Source of the DNA: Rhodeus uyekii
Taxonomy: Eukaryota; Chordata; Actinopteri; Cypriniformes; Acheilognathidae
Length of the DNA: 64,000 bases
Reading direction: 5' to 3'
Assembly: GCA_037043235.1 (NCBI GenBank)
Contig: JAWRVZ010000238.1
Coordinates: forward strand, 102,001 to 166,000
This document shows positions 33,150 to 43,060 of this stretch, piece after piece. Positions within the stretch are counted from its first letter, which is position 1. Every line of letters starts with the position of its first letter. The translations under genes were made by a program, and so were the position numbers. The notes under the pieces were generated by a model that had not been told where the DNA came from, made no database searches, and saw nothing but the letters and a program-made list of their open reading frames with translations.

Positions 33150-34360
33150 CCCTGCTACTGCACTGAAGGAGGGCAAGGCCGGAGTCACTGGCATTGCCCA
33201 AAGTGCAGAAATACTGTAGGGAGGGCAGTGGATTTCAAAGCGCATCTGAAAAGTCATGGTTCGTGTAATTTTTTACTTTGACCAATAACAGTTTACTGTA
33301 TTGTATGTGCAGCTATAGTTGCAGCTGTATTCATTATACAAAAATATTGATAAATCCTATAACCATATAAACTGCACTAATAATCCATTTTTTAATGTTT
33401 ACATACGTTATGAAGAGACAGAAAAATCTCCAGGTTTGACCATTTGACTCTGTAATATCAGTTATGTCAAGTTCAGTTTCTTATTTTAGCTGTGAATTGT
33501 GAAATGGAGTACAATACTAAATCTTTTGTTTTCTTTGTTTGTTAGTGGCCCAACAACCTGTCCATGTACAAAAAGATTATTTTTCTGAGGACAAACTTCC
33601 AGAGGATCAAGCTAACGCACAAATGGAACAACAAATGCATGCAGTTTCACAGACAAATTCTCAAAACAGTCGTTTCAAATGTCATAATGTGAAATTTATT
33701 TTCTAACATCAAATCTAAAGAGGCATGAGAAAATGCAACATGGCTTGGAGCAACCTATGCTTTGGTTGATAAAAAGAAGGCATTATATGTCACACCAAAG
33801 GAGATGCATGGGCAACGAGTGCCAGTCCATGTCATTAAATCACTTCTCCTAGGACAAATACACCGTGAGTCCGACATATGGAGAGACATGGCAAAGACAG
33901 CACTATAGTAACATCTGACACAATATCTGGAAAATGGCACTGTCAGTGTAGGGGCAATAAACGAAGAGTGAGTTGTGTCCACAGACATGTATGCATGTGG
34001 TGGGTATTCCAGGAGCGTCCATTATTACTACAAGAAAGTTCAATGCGAGTCCTGAAGCAATTGACCTTGAGGAGAAAGAACAAGAGAGGGATGCTGACAC
34101 ACAACCACCAAACGAGACAACATCAGCAGTGATAAAAATGACCAAATACTTTTTGAGGCGCAAGACAATCCCAGAAAATCTTCCACAAGACTTAATTTTA
34201 ACAGAAAAGACGATACCTGAAAGCTTTGTGCCTAAAGAGACACAGTGCCCTCACTGGCCTGGGTCATGCCACCCAAACCTCAGTGAAGCAATCCTGAACA
34301 CAAAGCATGCTGGCATTTATGGTTTGTTTACTGTGCACAGAGGTTTGCCACACTTCTGTG
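33150..34360 (+). pseudogene. Zinc-finger / SWIM-like fish multicopy family pseudogene
   Basis: Block 33160-33257 encodes a finger, 'HWHCPKCRNTVGRAVDFKAH'. After an intron (acceptor near 33544) comes 'VAQQPVHVQKDYFSEDKLPE', then a second finger whose halves 'RFKCHNVKF' and 'LTSNLKRHEKMQHG' lie in different frames. 'YALVDKKKALYVTPKEMHGQ' with 'RVPVHVIKSLL' and the Cys/His block 'WHCQCRGNKRRVSCVHRHVC' follow in yet another frame. The block 33973-34360 reads 'MTKYFLRRKTIPENLPQDL', 'KTIPESFVPKETQCPHWPG' and 'AGIYGLFTVHRGLPHFC', ending at a GTGAGT donor. These motifs belong to large proteins present in many copies in fish and thought to be transposon-linked. Repeated frameshifts make this copy dead. 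Molecular function is unknown to me. Confidence 0.5.
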
Positions 34361-34454
34361 AGTTTTAGTATAAATGTTCATGCTTACATATAATACATGA
34401 TTTAAATAATATATATATACATATAATAACTGATTTCTTGACTCATTTCTTGAT

Positions 34455-34545
34455 CAGCGACTTGCAGCCGCTCACGGACCAGTCTGCGAATTCGATCTGC
34501 AGCCCGGTACCACTTTTTCTGCGGACCGGGGGAAGGGGACCACTG
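34455..34545. mobile_element. hAT element end fragment
   Basis: Read on the minus strand it begins CAGTGGTCCCCTTCCCCCGG and continues 'TCCGCAGAAAAAGTGG', like the CAGTGGTCCCCAACC-type hAT ends. Only one terminus is present. Confidence 0.45.
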
Positions 34546-34603
34546 CTTTATAAAACATTATTTAACGCATGATTAATTGGATGTCAATTCTATGTTGTAT
34601 TAG

Positions 34604-34997
34604 TGTCACGGAATACTAGGGAAAAGGACTCAAGTGCTAGCGAAGTAGAATATTTATTAACAAAATAATCAAACTCTGAACATAACAAAAGAAACACCCA
34701 CGAGGGGGAAAACATAAACAAGATTCAAACTAAACCATAAAACAAACCAGGTCCACAGCAGGAAATACATGACTGACACCCAGGAATGACAACGACACCA
34801 GACAGGACAGCAAACACACCGGGATTAAATAGAGCACATGAGGGAAGGTAGTGATGAGAAACAGCTGGGAATGATTATGGGAAACAAGGATGCGGGGTAG
34901 GCACTAACGAGACACAAACACATGGGAAAGAGAGCAGTGCCACGGTTCTGTCCACTAGAACACTAATAACATTGGAAACAGAGACAGAACCGTGACA
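34604..34997 (-). mobile_element. 3' LTR of the minus-strand gag-only element
   Basis: On the minus strand TGTCACGGTTCTGTCTCTG to ATTCCGTGACA, 394 bp. Confidence 0.85.
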
Positions 34998-34998
34998 C

Positions 34999-35024
34999 TA
35001 CCCCCCCCCCCCCCCCCCCCCCCT
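34999..35024 (-). promoter_or_regulatory. Expanded polypurine tract
   Basis: Roughly 22 consecutive G (minus strand) directly before the 3' LTR, much longer than the seven G in the related element at 21711-21717. Such a run may be miscounted in assembly. Confidence 0.7.
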
Positions 35025-35312
35025 CTAAGGAACGCCACTTGGCGTTCCAATATGAAACAAAAACCCAACACCGACATCACCACCAAGCATAACACACAAG
35101 ACAGGGAACTCAATGAATATAAATGGGAAGGTCAGGAATGGGAGGGAGGGCAACCAGACCAAATAAACAACTAAAGACAGTGCATGAAAAAAAGGACACG
35201 GAGGCAATTCCAAACCAGAAAACAAACAGAGTCCACAACCTAGGGAAGGAAAAAAAAATAAAGTAAACACACAGAGTCCAGGACGGGGCAGGACGAATGA
35301 GCCAGGAAGGCT

Positions 35313-36558
35313 CTAGCAGGACCGGCAGGTCCGGCGGATCAGGTGGGACCGGCGGGTTGGGTCAGGCGGCAAGAGTTCAGGGCGGTCAGGCGGCAAGAGT
35401 TCAGGGCGGTCAGGCGGCAAGAGTTCAGGGTCAATCGGCGGCGCCGGCAGGGCGAGCAGTCTTGGCGGCGCCTCTGAAACTGGCAGACCGGAGGAGGTCC
35501 TTTTCCTCCTCCTCCGCTTGCGAAGACGACAGACGGGCTCTGGGACGGCGGCCTCCTCCTGACCGGCAGCGGGCTCTGGGACGGCGGCCTCCTCCTGACC
35601 GGCAGCGGGCTCTGGGACGGCGGCCTCCTCCTGACCGGCAGCGGGCTCTGTCACGGCGGCCTCCTCCTGACCGGCAGAGGGCTCTGTCACGGCGGCCTCC
35701 TCCTGACCGGCAGCGGGCTCTGGGTCGGTTTCAGGACAGGCTCTACACTTCCTCCTCCGCTTCCGCCTCTTCTGAGAGTAGTTGACCTCACTCACCACCG
35801 GTATAGCAGGGTAGGAATAGGTGGGTTGAATGCTCGCCTGGGATGTGGGTCTCAGCCTCACTTGAAGATCGAGATGGTCAATGAATTCCCAAAACGAGAG
35901 CTTAGTGAGCTTCTCCATCTCCCAGTAGATGAGGGGTTTGTCTAGACCAGGGGTCGGCAACCCGCAGCTCCGGAGCCGCATGCGGCTCTTTCACCCCTGT
36001 GCTGCGGCTCTTTCATCCCCTGCACGTAACTTGTAGCAGCGGTCCCGCTATCCGCGCTCGGTGCGCTATCGCTCCGCCCACGGAAGACGCGCTGTGCGCC
36101 GCATGAGTCTATCGCTCCGGCCACGGAAGACGCGCTGCGCGCCGCATGAGTGCTGCTCCGCCCACGGAAGACGCGTCGCATGGGTGCCGCTCCGCCCACG
36201 GAAGACGCGCTACGCGCCACATGAGTGCCGCTCCGCCCATGGAAGACGCGCTCCGCGCACCATACCCCCCCCATCAACAGAATGATCGCTCATATCGTTC
36301 ATAATCGATAATCGTTCATAATCATAATCGTTCGCTTCATATATAACCTTAGATTGCGGCTCCGGACATATTTGGAAAAAAAAATTGGGGTAAAATATGG
36401 CTCTTTCAACATTAAAGGTTGCCGACCCTGGGTCTAGACAAAGGTTAAACACTTCCTTGAGGTCATCCTCGGTGTAGTCAAATTCATCCACCTCAATCAG
36501 AAACCGACAAGCAAACACAGTCACCTCCGTCCCCAGTTGACGGAAATAAATCTGGTTG
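35313..36558 (-). pseudogene. gag-like ORF of the minus-strand LTR element, split by a hAT MITE
   Basis: The N-terminal part (36558-36440) reads 'YFRQLGTEVTVFACRFLIEV' and 'YTEDDLKEVFNLCLD'. After the MITE the frame resumes 'KPLIYWEMEKLTKLSFWEFI', equivalent to 'LVYWDFDKLESLSFGDFV' in the copy at 20.8 kb. The tail contains a basic patch ('KRRKRRRKC'), five or six 12-residue repeats (EPAAGQEEAAVP type, a 36-bp DNA repeat at about 35535-35718), a second basic patch and a Leu/Pro-rich end ('RPELLPPD' repeats). No zinc knuckle or enzyme domain. Disruption by the MITE makes this copy inactive. Confidence 0.75.
35948..36430. mobile_element. hAT MITE with palindromic GTCTAGAC target duplication
   Basis: The left end is CAGGGGTCGGCAACC and the right end GGTTGCCGACCCTG (one C lost). 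GTCTAGAC lies on both sides (35940-35947, 36432-36439), an 8-bp duplication matching the nTCTAGAn preference I recall for Charlie-like hAT elements. The middle (36065-36265) holds about five ~40-bp repeats built on 'CCCACGGAAGACGCG'. Confidence 0.9.
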
Positions 36559-36569
36559 GTATACCAGAA

Positions 36570-37035
36570 CCAAGACCAAGAACAAATTACTTCAAGATGC
36601 TTTTTCAGATTAGATGTTGAATCCTTTGAAGCCGATAGAAGTTTTGTTGCAGGTAGCTTGCATTGCACTGTGATGTTACGTCCTTTTTCTTGTTTATAAG
36701 TAAAATTGTCTTTGAATTTCCACAAAAGAAATGCATTACGCGCTGTTTTCCCGTCCATTTTTGTATGCGATTGCAGCTTGCTAACTGAACAGGCTGTGCG
36801 CTTTTTTTTTAAAGAGACAGAGTCGTAGAATCATCAGACAGCTTACGTTAATATTAATTAATAAATTACATTAAAATTCAAAGTAATCACTTTGGTAATC
36901 TAAAATACTTTTTGAATGTAACTGTAATCTGATTACCATCAATTTAAAATGTAACTGTAACGAAATACAATTACTCAAATTTTGTATTTTAAATATGTGA
37001 CGTCGTTACATGTATTTTGTTACTCCCCAACCCTG
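36570..37035 (-). pseudogene. hAT transposase 5' remnant with BED-finger-like exon
   Basis: The minus-strand start at 37035 is CAGGGTTGGGGAGTAACAAA, a common fish hAT terminus, followed by AT-rich subterminal sequence. From 36758 a frame reads 'NAFLLWKFKDNFTYKQEKGR', 'NITVQCKLPATKLLSASKDS' and 'TSNLKKHLE', the pattern of a BED zinc finger at the start of hAT transposases. The expected second Cys after 'VQCKL' and the final His are missing, so the finger is probably broken. It fuses near 36570 to the LTR element's gag-like ORF, giving a 182-codon chimeric frame. The rest of the transposase and the other terminus are absent. Confidence 0.6.
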
Positions 37036-37344
37036 GTCTTCATATCTGACACAGCTGGACGTGCTGACAGAAATGTCAATAACAGAACTCAACAAAAGTG
37101 ATTCCAGCCACATGATGGCAGGCTTTGTGCTCCAACAGCAGAACATATTTCTTCTGCATTTGAAAACAAAACTAAAGTGCAGCAAGAATTGGTGAATACC
37201 TTTCAAAACTCTATGGGCAAATACTTGAGGACAAAACAAGTGAGAGATTCACCTGCAATCACCCTGTGACTGGAACTTGTGAACGGTACTCCCTTTATTA
37301 CCGTTTTCATGAAAAACAAACAAAACAAAAGACCTGAGGAGAGA
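37036..37344. other. No gene recognised
   Basis: Short open frames only. There is no obvious repeat end apart from the border with the hAT terminus at 37035. Confidence 0.3.
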
Positions 37345-39012
37345 CTCAGGAGCACAAAACTGTTTCCAGATCGCGCACATCCTTGAGCTGCACTGGGGTA
37401 AAACAGATCAGACCACAACCTCAGAAAGTAGCTATTATGTCTGTTTTCGAAGCAATTGATGGTAAAATTTTGGAAGAAACAGTACAGCACCTTAAAACAT
37501 CAACCTGCGCCCTTGACATACTTCCCACATCTTTTTTCAAAAGTGTGTTTAACTGTTTAGAAGCAGATATCCTAGAAGTGGTAAATGCCTCACTTCTTTC
37601 TGGGACTTTTCCAAAATCCCTAAAAACTGCAGTTGTTAAGCCCCTTCTGAAAAAGAGCAATCTGGATAACATCATATTGAGCAATTACAGACCAATCTCA
37701 AATCTTCCTTTCATAGGCAAGATCATTGAAAAAGTTGTTTTCAATCAGCTGAACAAGTTCTTAAGCTTGAATAGATACTTTGACAACTTTCAATCTGCTT
37801 TCTGAGATGGTTCTTAAATGGTTCAGGTCATACTTAGAAGGGAGAGGTTATTATGTGAGTATCGGTGACCATAAGTCTGAGTGGACATCCATGACATGCG
37901 GAGTCCCTCAAGGTTCAATACTTGCACCCCTCCTGTTCAACTTATATATGCTGCCACTGAGCCAAATAATGAGAAAGAACCAAATTGCATATCACCGCTA
38001 TGCAGATGACACCCAGATTTACCTCGCGTTATCACCTAATGATTACAGCCCCATTGACTCCCTGTGTCAATGCATTGATGAAATTAAAAACTGGATGTGC
38101 CTAAACTTCCTTCAGTTAAACAAAGACAAAACTGAAGTCATGCATTTGGAAACAAAGATGAAGTTCTCAAAGTGAACTCATACCTTCACTCTAGGGGTCA
38201 AACAACTAAAAATCAGGTCAGGAATCTTGGTGTGATTTTGGAGTCAGACCTGAGTTTCAGTAGCCATGTAAAAACAATAACTAAATCAGCATATTGTCAT
38301 CTCAAAAATATTGCAAGAATTAGATGCTTTGTCTCCAATCAAGACTTAGAGAAACTTGTTCATGCTTTCATCACCAGCAGGGTGGATTATTGTAATGGGC
38401 TCCTCACTGGCCTTCCCAAAAATACCATAAGACAGCTGCAGCTCGTACAGAACGCTGCTGCCAGGATTCTGAGCAGAACCAGAAAATATGAACACATCAC
38501 ACCAGTCCTTAGGTCCCTGCACTGGCTTCCAGTTACATTTAGAATTGATTTTAAAGTACTGTTACTTGTTTATAAATCACTCAATGGCCTAGGACCTCAA
38601 TACATTGCAGATATGCTCATAGAATATAAACCTAACAGATCACTAAGATCATCAGGATCAAGTCACTTAGTAATACCCAGGGTTCACTCAAAGCAAGGAG
38701 AGTCTGCTTTTAGCTGTTACGCCAGCCGCAGCTGGAACCAGCTTCCAGAAGAGATCAGGTGTGCTCCAACAGTAGCCACATTCAAATCAAGACTCAAAAC
38801 ACATCTTTTTACCTATGCATTTGCAGATTGAGCACTGTGCTATGTCCAAACTGTTTGCATTTTATTTTATACGTATTATCTTTTTATTCTTTTAATCATT
38901 TTTAATGTTTTATTTTTATCATTCTTCTTTATGTAAAGCACTTTGAATTACCATTGTGTATGAAATGTGCTATACAAATAAACTTGCCTTGCCTTGCCTA
39001 GCCTTGCCTTGA
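37345..39012 (+). pseudogene. L2-type LINE, 5'-truncated and internally deleted
   Basis: Three successive frames make one reverse transcriptase. 37383-37805 holds 'CALDILPTSFFKS', 'LKTAVVKPLLKKSNLD' and 'SNYRPISNLPFIGKIIEKV'. A gap of about 60 residues follows, which would carry the AFDTVDH motif. 37805-38175 has 'MTCGVPQGSILAPLLFNLYM' and the catalytic 'YADDTQIYL'. 38172-38831 has 'FVSNQDLEKLVHAFITSRVD', 'LQLVQNAAARIL' and 'LHWLPVTFRIDFKVLLLVYK'. The 3' end runs 'GTGCTATACAAATAAA' into a TTGCC/TAGCC repeat tail (about 38984-39012). No endonuclease remains. Dead copy of a common fish family. Confidence 0.85.
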
Positions 39013-39465
39013 AGACTGGCTCTGCCATAATACCACAACAACACACAACTGGAAAAGTGATTTAATGGGAAACTCTGAATTTTAAAGGGAAAATACAACT
39101 TAGGAAGAACACAAATCTTCAGGAGACGACAATGCCAAAACAATAAAGAAAAGGTCATCTATCTGTGAGTTTAGATCTGACTAATCCTGTGAAAGAAAAG
39201 AACAAAACAACAGATTTGTGCACTGACTCCCCATCTAACCACAAAACAAGAGAAAAGGAGAATCACAAGAGAAACATGGCGTCCAGCTCCCTACAGCTCT
39301 GAAAATAAACACACACAACAAGCCAATGGTGAAACTTGTGAAAAATAAGACAAAGAAAACAACAAGCTGCCACAACTGCAGTGTTTAACAGTCAGCAAAA
39401 AAATAATCTCAACTATACCGAAGAAACAATGGCAACCAGTCTGGAGGCACATGCTCTCAAACCCA
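39013..39465. other. No gene recognised
   Basis: Probably intron of the minus-strand mpzl1-like gene. No exon with splice sites was recognised. Confidence 0.35.
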
Positions 39466-40016
39466 CTCTCTCGTTCCTCTTTCAGTGTCGTGTGACACGT
39501 TTACTGGAGTTGATTCGCTCTCCCTTCCCCCTTTCAGTGTCGTGTGACGCGTTTAATGGAGTTGATTCGCTCTCTCTTCCCTCTTTCAGTGTCGTGTGAT
39601 GTGTTTACTGGAGTTGATTCGCTCTCTCTTCCCTCTTTTAGTGTCGTGTGATGCGTTTACTGGAGTTGATTCGGTCTCTCTTCCCTCTTTCAGTGTCGTG
39701 TGACGCGTTTACTGGAGTTGATTCGCTCTCTCTTCCCTCTTTCAGTGTTGTGTGACGCGTTTACTGGAGTCGATTCGCTCTCTCTTCCCTCTTTTAGTGT
39801 CGTGTGATTCATTTACAGGAGTTGATTCGCTCTCTCTTCCCTCTTTTAGTGTCGTGTGATGCGTTTACTGGAGTTGATTCGCTCTCTCTTCCCTCTTTTA
39901 GTGTCGTGTGATGCATTTACTAGAGTTGATTCGCTCTCTCTTCCCTCTTTCAGTGTCGTGTGACGCGTTTACTAGAGTTGGTTCGCTCTCTCTTCCCTCT
40001 TTCAGTGTTGTGTGAT
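39466..40016. repeat. 52-bp minisatellite, about 10.5 copies
   Basis: The unit is TTCAGTGTCGTGTGACGCGT followed by TTACTGGAGTTGATTCGCTC and TCTCTTCCCTCT, with point variants (GATGCG, CACACG, TTTTAG for TTTCAG). It ends about 40 bases from the exon 3 donor of the mpzl1-like gene and therefore lies in its next intron. Confidence 0.93.
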
Positions 40017-40056
40017 GTTTACGCAGCTTCCACTCTGTGGTTTTCTCTCCGCTCAC

Positions 40057-40508
40057 CTTTCATGACCACTCTGACTTCAGTGACGGATATCTGTCCGTTG
40101 ATATCCGGAGGATTCTTCACGTAGCAGATGAACGTCCCGTTGTCCTTGAACTGCATCTGGATCACTCGGATCGACGCGTCCTTCTTGTTCATGTCTCCGA
40201 CCCATTCCACACGGGACTTAAACTGCGGGAGCGAGCACAGAAAAGGCTTCCCACTAGAATGAGAGAAGATCTGTGGAAGATGAACATCCATGATGGTCAT
40301 ATGCTGCGTGACACTGTTAAACACACATTACAGATGAAGACTCTCACTGAGGTGGGCTTTCCCGTGTCTCCCTCCGCCAGGAAGTACCACATCACGGACG
40401 CCTCGCTGCCCACCACCTCTTTAGACTTAAAGCTGCACGGCAGAGTCGCTGTAGTCCCGTTCTCAACAAACACCTCGGCTGGAGTGAACACGTCTATCGC
40501 CGACACGC
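40057..40508 (-). CDS. mpzl1: Myelin protein zero-like (mpzl1-like) IgV exons
   Basis: Two exons with clean splice sites encode one V-type immunoglobulin domain of a cell-surface adhesion/signalling glycoprotein. Exon 40508-40348 reads 'AIDVFTPAEVFVENGTTATL', then 'PCSFKSKEVVG' and 'ASVMWYFLAEGD', ending before GTGAGAG. Exon 40270-40057 reads 'FSHSSGKPFLCSLPQFK', 'RVEWVGDMNKKDASIRV' and 'FKDNGTFICYVKNPPDI', with a GTGAGC donor. The Cys pair (PCSF, FICYV), the Trp in 'VMWYF' and the N-glycosylation sites (NGT) fit MPZ/MPZL proteins; the KKDASI and VKNPPDI wording is closest to MPZL1 as I remember it. Phases are 1-0-1. The signal-peptide exon lies to the right and the transmembrane/ITIM exons to the left, neither recognised in this window. 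The DIRS element at 41.6-46.8 kb could lie in the first intron. Confidence 0.75.
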
Positions 40509-41589
40509 CTGAAACACAGCAACATGCCAGTCAGTCATACATGAGGACATTTCATCTCCATCAACGTCTCTTACAGATAAATTACTGTGGTTTTACTTGA
40601 TTACTAAAACATGCTATTACAGTATTAGTATTGACTAAGCTATAGCATGTAATTATAATGTACTCAGATATATCATGTAATTAGTATGTATAGTATACCA
40701 TAGTAAACCAGGCATTACTCTTCAAACAATACCATGGTATATTTTAGTAGCTACTTAAAAAGTAACTTTAAACTCAGACATAAAGGACTCAATATAAAAA
40801 CAGAGCATGTGTTCTGCCTCTGTTAGAGGCTGTGTATAATTTGTAATGTTTGGTTGTATTTATTAGGGATGAGCGAGTACAGCATTATCTGTATCTGTAT
40901 CTGTACTCGGACTGGGTGGGGCCTAACCCGGAAGTGAGCGGGATTTAACCCGGAAGTGGGCGGGGCTTTAACCAGTATGTTATTTTTAATCATGCAATTA
41001 ATAATAATAATAATAATAATTCATTACATTTATAAAGCGCTTTATCAAAGACTCTCAAAGTCAATTGATATAGGTCAATCAGAAATTGTAATATTTATTG
41101 CTGATTAGAAAACTATTTACATGACAGCATCAGCATTGAGCTTCAGATCAATGGTTTTGATCACGATAACAAACAAACTATATACAGATCAAGTTGTGCA
41201 ACAATGAATACAACTCATGCAGTTGCAATTATGAAGAAACATGTAATGAACAAGAGTTTTCATTTAAACATAACTTTTTTTTTTTTACATTTAAATTTTT
41301 TTTTTTATCAGTGTGATTTTTTTAATTTATTTCCACACCAGGTATGCGTGTGTGTGAGTGAGTAAGAGAGAGAGTGAGAGAGAGAGAGGGGGGACTGTGT
41401 TCTACTGATCAAATAGTCTGATGCTGTTTTTAAGATCTGCATTCCTTTATTTTGTATGAAATACAGCAAGAAAGAGACACTCAGTTCGCGAAGTAAAAAA
41501 ACTGAATAGAGCACCAGACGGTAAAAAAAAACTCTGACAGGTAGAGACGCAACTCTAGTCGCATTCTATCAAGCACCACATCTGAACAA
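40509..41589. other. Probable intron sequence with short repeats
   Basis: Contains an ATA microsatellite (41001-41021), a 'GGGATGAGCGAGTAC' repeat border near 40865, T runs and a GTGTGTGAGTGAG/GA-rich patch (41346-41390). No coding block was recognised. Confidence 0.35.
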
Positions 41590-41795
41590 ACGTCTCAGGT
41601 TACTTACGTAACCCTAGTTCCCTTAGAGGGAACGAGACACTGCGTCGATAACGCAAATGGGAACGCATTAGTGTAATTGTCTCTTGAAGCGCAATTGAAA
41701 CCAGGTGTGCGAGTGCACGTAGCCGAGTGTGACGTCATGAGCCAGGAGTATATCTGCACGCAGCAGACTAGCAGCCTCAGCTTAACTAGTGTCTG
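41590..41795 (-). repeat. DIRS 3' inverted terminal repeat
   Basis: 'ACTGCGTCGATAACGCAAAT' to 'GTAATTGTCTCTTGA' and 'GACGTCATGAGCCAGGAGTA' here are inverted at 46690-46800. This arm has about 45 extra bases ('AGCGCAATTGAAACCAGG' onward). The outermost ~56 bases are inverted in the internal complementary region. Confidence 0.88.
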
Positions 41796-41831
41796 AAACA
41801 GCCGGCGTGCGATGGAGCTGAGGCTACGAGA

Positions 41832-41938
41832 CGCAGTGTCTCGTTCCCTCTAAGGGAACTAGGGTTACGTAAGTAACCTGAGACGTTCCCTGTCAAGGGA
41901 ACTCAACACTGCGTCGATAACGCAAATGGGAACGAGAA
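41832..41938 (-). repeat. DIRS internal complementary region
   Basis: The first half ('GTTCCCTCTAAGGGAACTAG' to 'GTAAGTAACCTGAGACGT') is the reverse complement of the left end (41590-41645). The second half ('GTCAAGGGAACTCAACACTG' to 'CAAATGGGAACG') is the reverse complement of the right end (46750-46817). This is the template arrangement used in the rolling-circle replication model for DIRS. Confidence 0.9.
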
Positions 41939-41986
41939 TACCCACGCCGCCTCAGCGAACGGAGTACGCCAAGCTAACGTAGCTCA

Positions 41987-43060
41987 CTACGAAAGGGCCA
42001 AGGTTCCCAAAGCGGGGTTAAGGTCTAACTGGTAGAACCTAATAAAGGTATGCGGTGAGGACCAGCCAGCCGCATCGCAAATATCAGCAAGGGGAGCCCC
42101 TGCGAAAAAAGCTTTAGAGGTAGCCATGCTCCGGGTAGAGTGGGCGCGGACATGCAGAGGACACTGCTGACCCGCCAGTTCATAAGCTAGTGAGATAGTC
42201 TCGACTATCCACCTGCTTAAAGTAGGTTTAGATGCTGGAGCCCCCTTAGGAGCCCCGAAGCATACGAAGAGTTGGTCAGATCTACGCCATAAAGCCGCTC
42301 TGCGGACGTAGGCGTCCAGTGCTCGCACTGGACAGACCTTGCTCTTGAACTCCTGGTCATGATCATCAAAGGGGGGAGGACATAAGGCCTGCAGTACAAT
42401 GTGACGAGCTGGGCTCGAGAGGACCTTCGGAACATACCCTGGTCTGGGAGAGAGAAAGGCTTTCGCCAGACCAGGAGCAAACTCCAGACAGGAGGGGGCC
42501 ACTGACAGGGCCTGAAGGTCACCAACCCTCTTGAATGAGGAAATGGCTAGGAGGAACACCGTTTTAAGAGTGAGAAATTTCTCTGAGATGTCCTCAAGCG
42601 GCTCAAAGGGTTCCTGGGACAAGGCCTGGAGTACCAGGGACAGGTCCCAGGAAGGAACCCGGGAGCGTACCGCAGGCCTCAGCCTGAGAGTGCCACGGAG
42701 GAAACGAACTACTAGGGGGTCCCGACCCAGGGGTATACCACTCGGGGGCACGTGGTAAGCCGCGATGGCAGCCACGTACACCTTAAGCGTGGAGGGGGAC
42801 AGCCCGGCGGCGAACCTCTCCTGTAAGAACTCCAGGACGATACCGACCTGGCAGGTCACTGGGTCTACAGGTTTGTTACCGCACCAGGAAGTGAAGAAGG
42901 CCCACTTCCTGGCATAGAGTTTCCTCGTGGATGGGGCTCTAGAGTGGAGAATGGTCTCAACGACCTCAGTCGAGAGACCCGAGTCTATGAGTCGGGCCCC
43001 CTCAGAGGCCAGACCCACAGATTCCACAGTTCCGGGCGAGGATGAAGGATCCTGCCCTGT
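41987..43060 (-). CDS. DIRS tyrosine recombinase
   Basis: The conserved part starts near 43060 and ends at the stop at 41987. N-terminal core-binding sequence 'APSTRKLYARKWAFFTSWC' and 'LSPSTLKVYVAAIAAYH' is followed by the catalytic domain: Arg in 'SSFKRVGDLQALS', His-x-x-Arg in 'VRAHSTRSMATS', and the nucleophile Tyr in 'FIRFYQLDL'. All expected R-H-R-Y residues are visible. The recombinase inserts the circular cDNA. The same frame stays open upstream to 45079 across the whole RT gene; that upstream part is an out-of-frame reading and I do not count it as protein. The 3' part of the RT frame overlaps the recombinase start, as is usual for DIRS. Confidence 0.9.
   Translation of the reverse strand, partial: TGQDPSSSPGTVESVGLASEGARLIDSGLSTEVVETILHSRAPSTRKLYARKWAFFTSWCGNKPVDPVTCQVGIVLEFLQERFAAGLSPSTLKVYVAAIAAYHVPPSGIPLGRDPLVVRFLRGTLRLRPAVRSRVPSWDLSLVLQALSQEPFEPLEDISEKFLTLKTVFLLAISSFKRVGDLQALSVAPSCLEFAPGLAKAFLSPRPGYVPKVLSSPARHIVLQALCPPPFDDHDQEFKSKVCPVRALDAYVRRAALWRRSDQLFVCFGAPKGAPASKPTLSRWIVETISLAYELAGQQCPLHVRAHSTRSMATSKAFFAGAPLADICDAAGWSSPHTFIRFYQLDLNPALGTLALS

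Larger units (their letters stand above)
34604..36558 (-). mobile_element. 5'-truncated gag-only LTR element, minus strand
   Basis: 3' LTR at 34604-34997, polypurine tract (a C run on the plus strand), then a gag-like ORF read right to left from about 36558 to 35313. The ORF shares 'YFRQLGTEV' and 'DYTEDDLKEVFNLCLD' with the element at 19.8-22.1 kb, so it is the same kind of element but another subfamily. The 5' LTR is missing: at about 36560 the sequence switches to a hAT transposase remnant. A hAT MITE (35948-36430) interrupts the ORF. Confidence 0.8.

Noticed and set aside
39466..40016. CRISPR-like array
   Set aside because: The repeats are contiguous, with no unique spacers, and lie in a vertebrate intron; the same holds for the arrays at 4.5 and 5.3 kb.
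40037..40600. Plus-strand 187-codon frame
   Set aside because: It is the antisense of the two IgV exons, which have splice sites and conserved residues on the minus strand.
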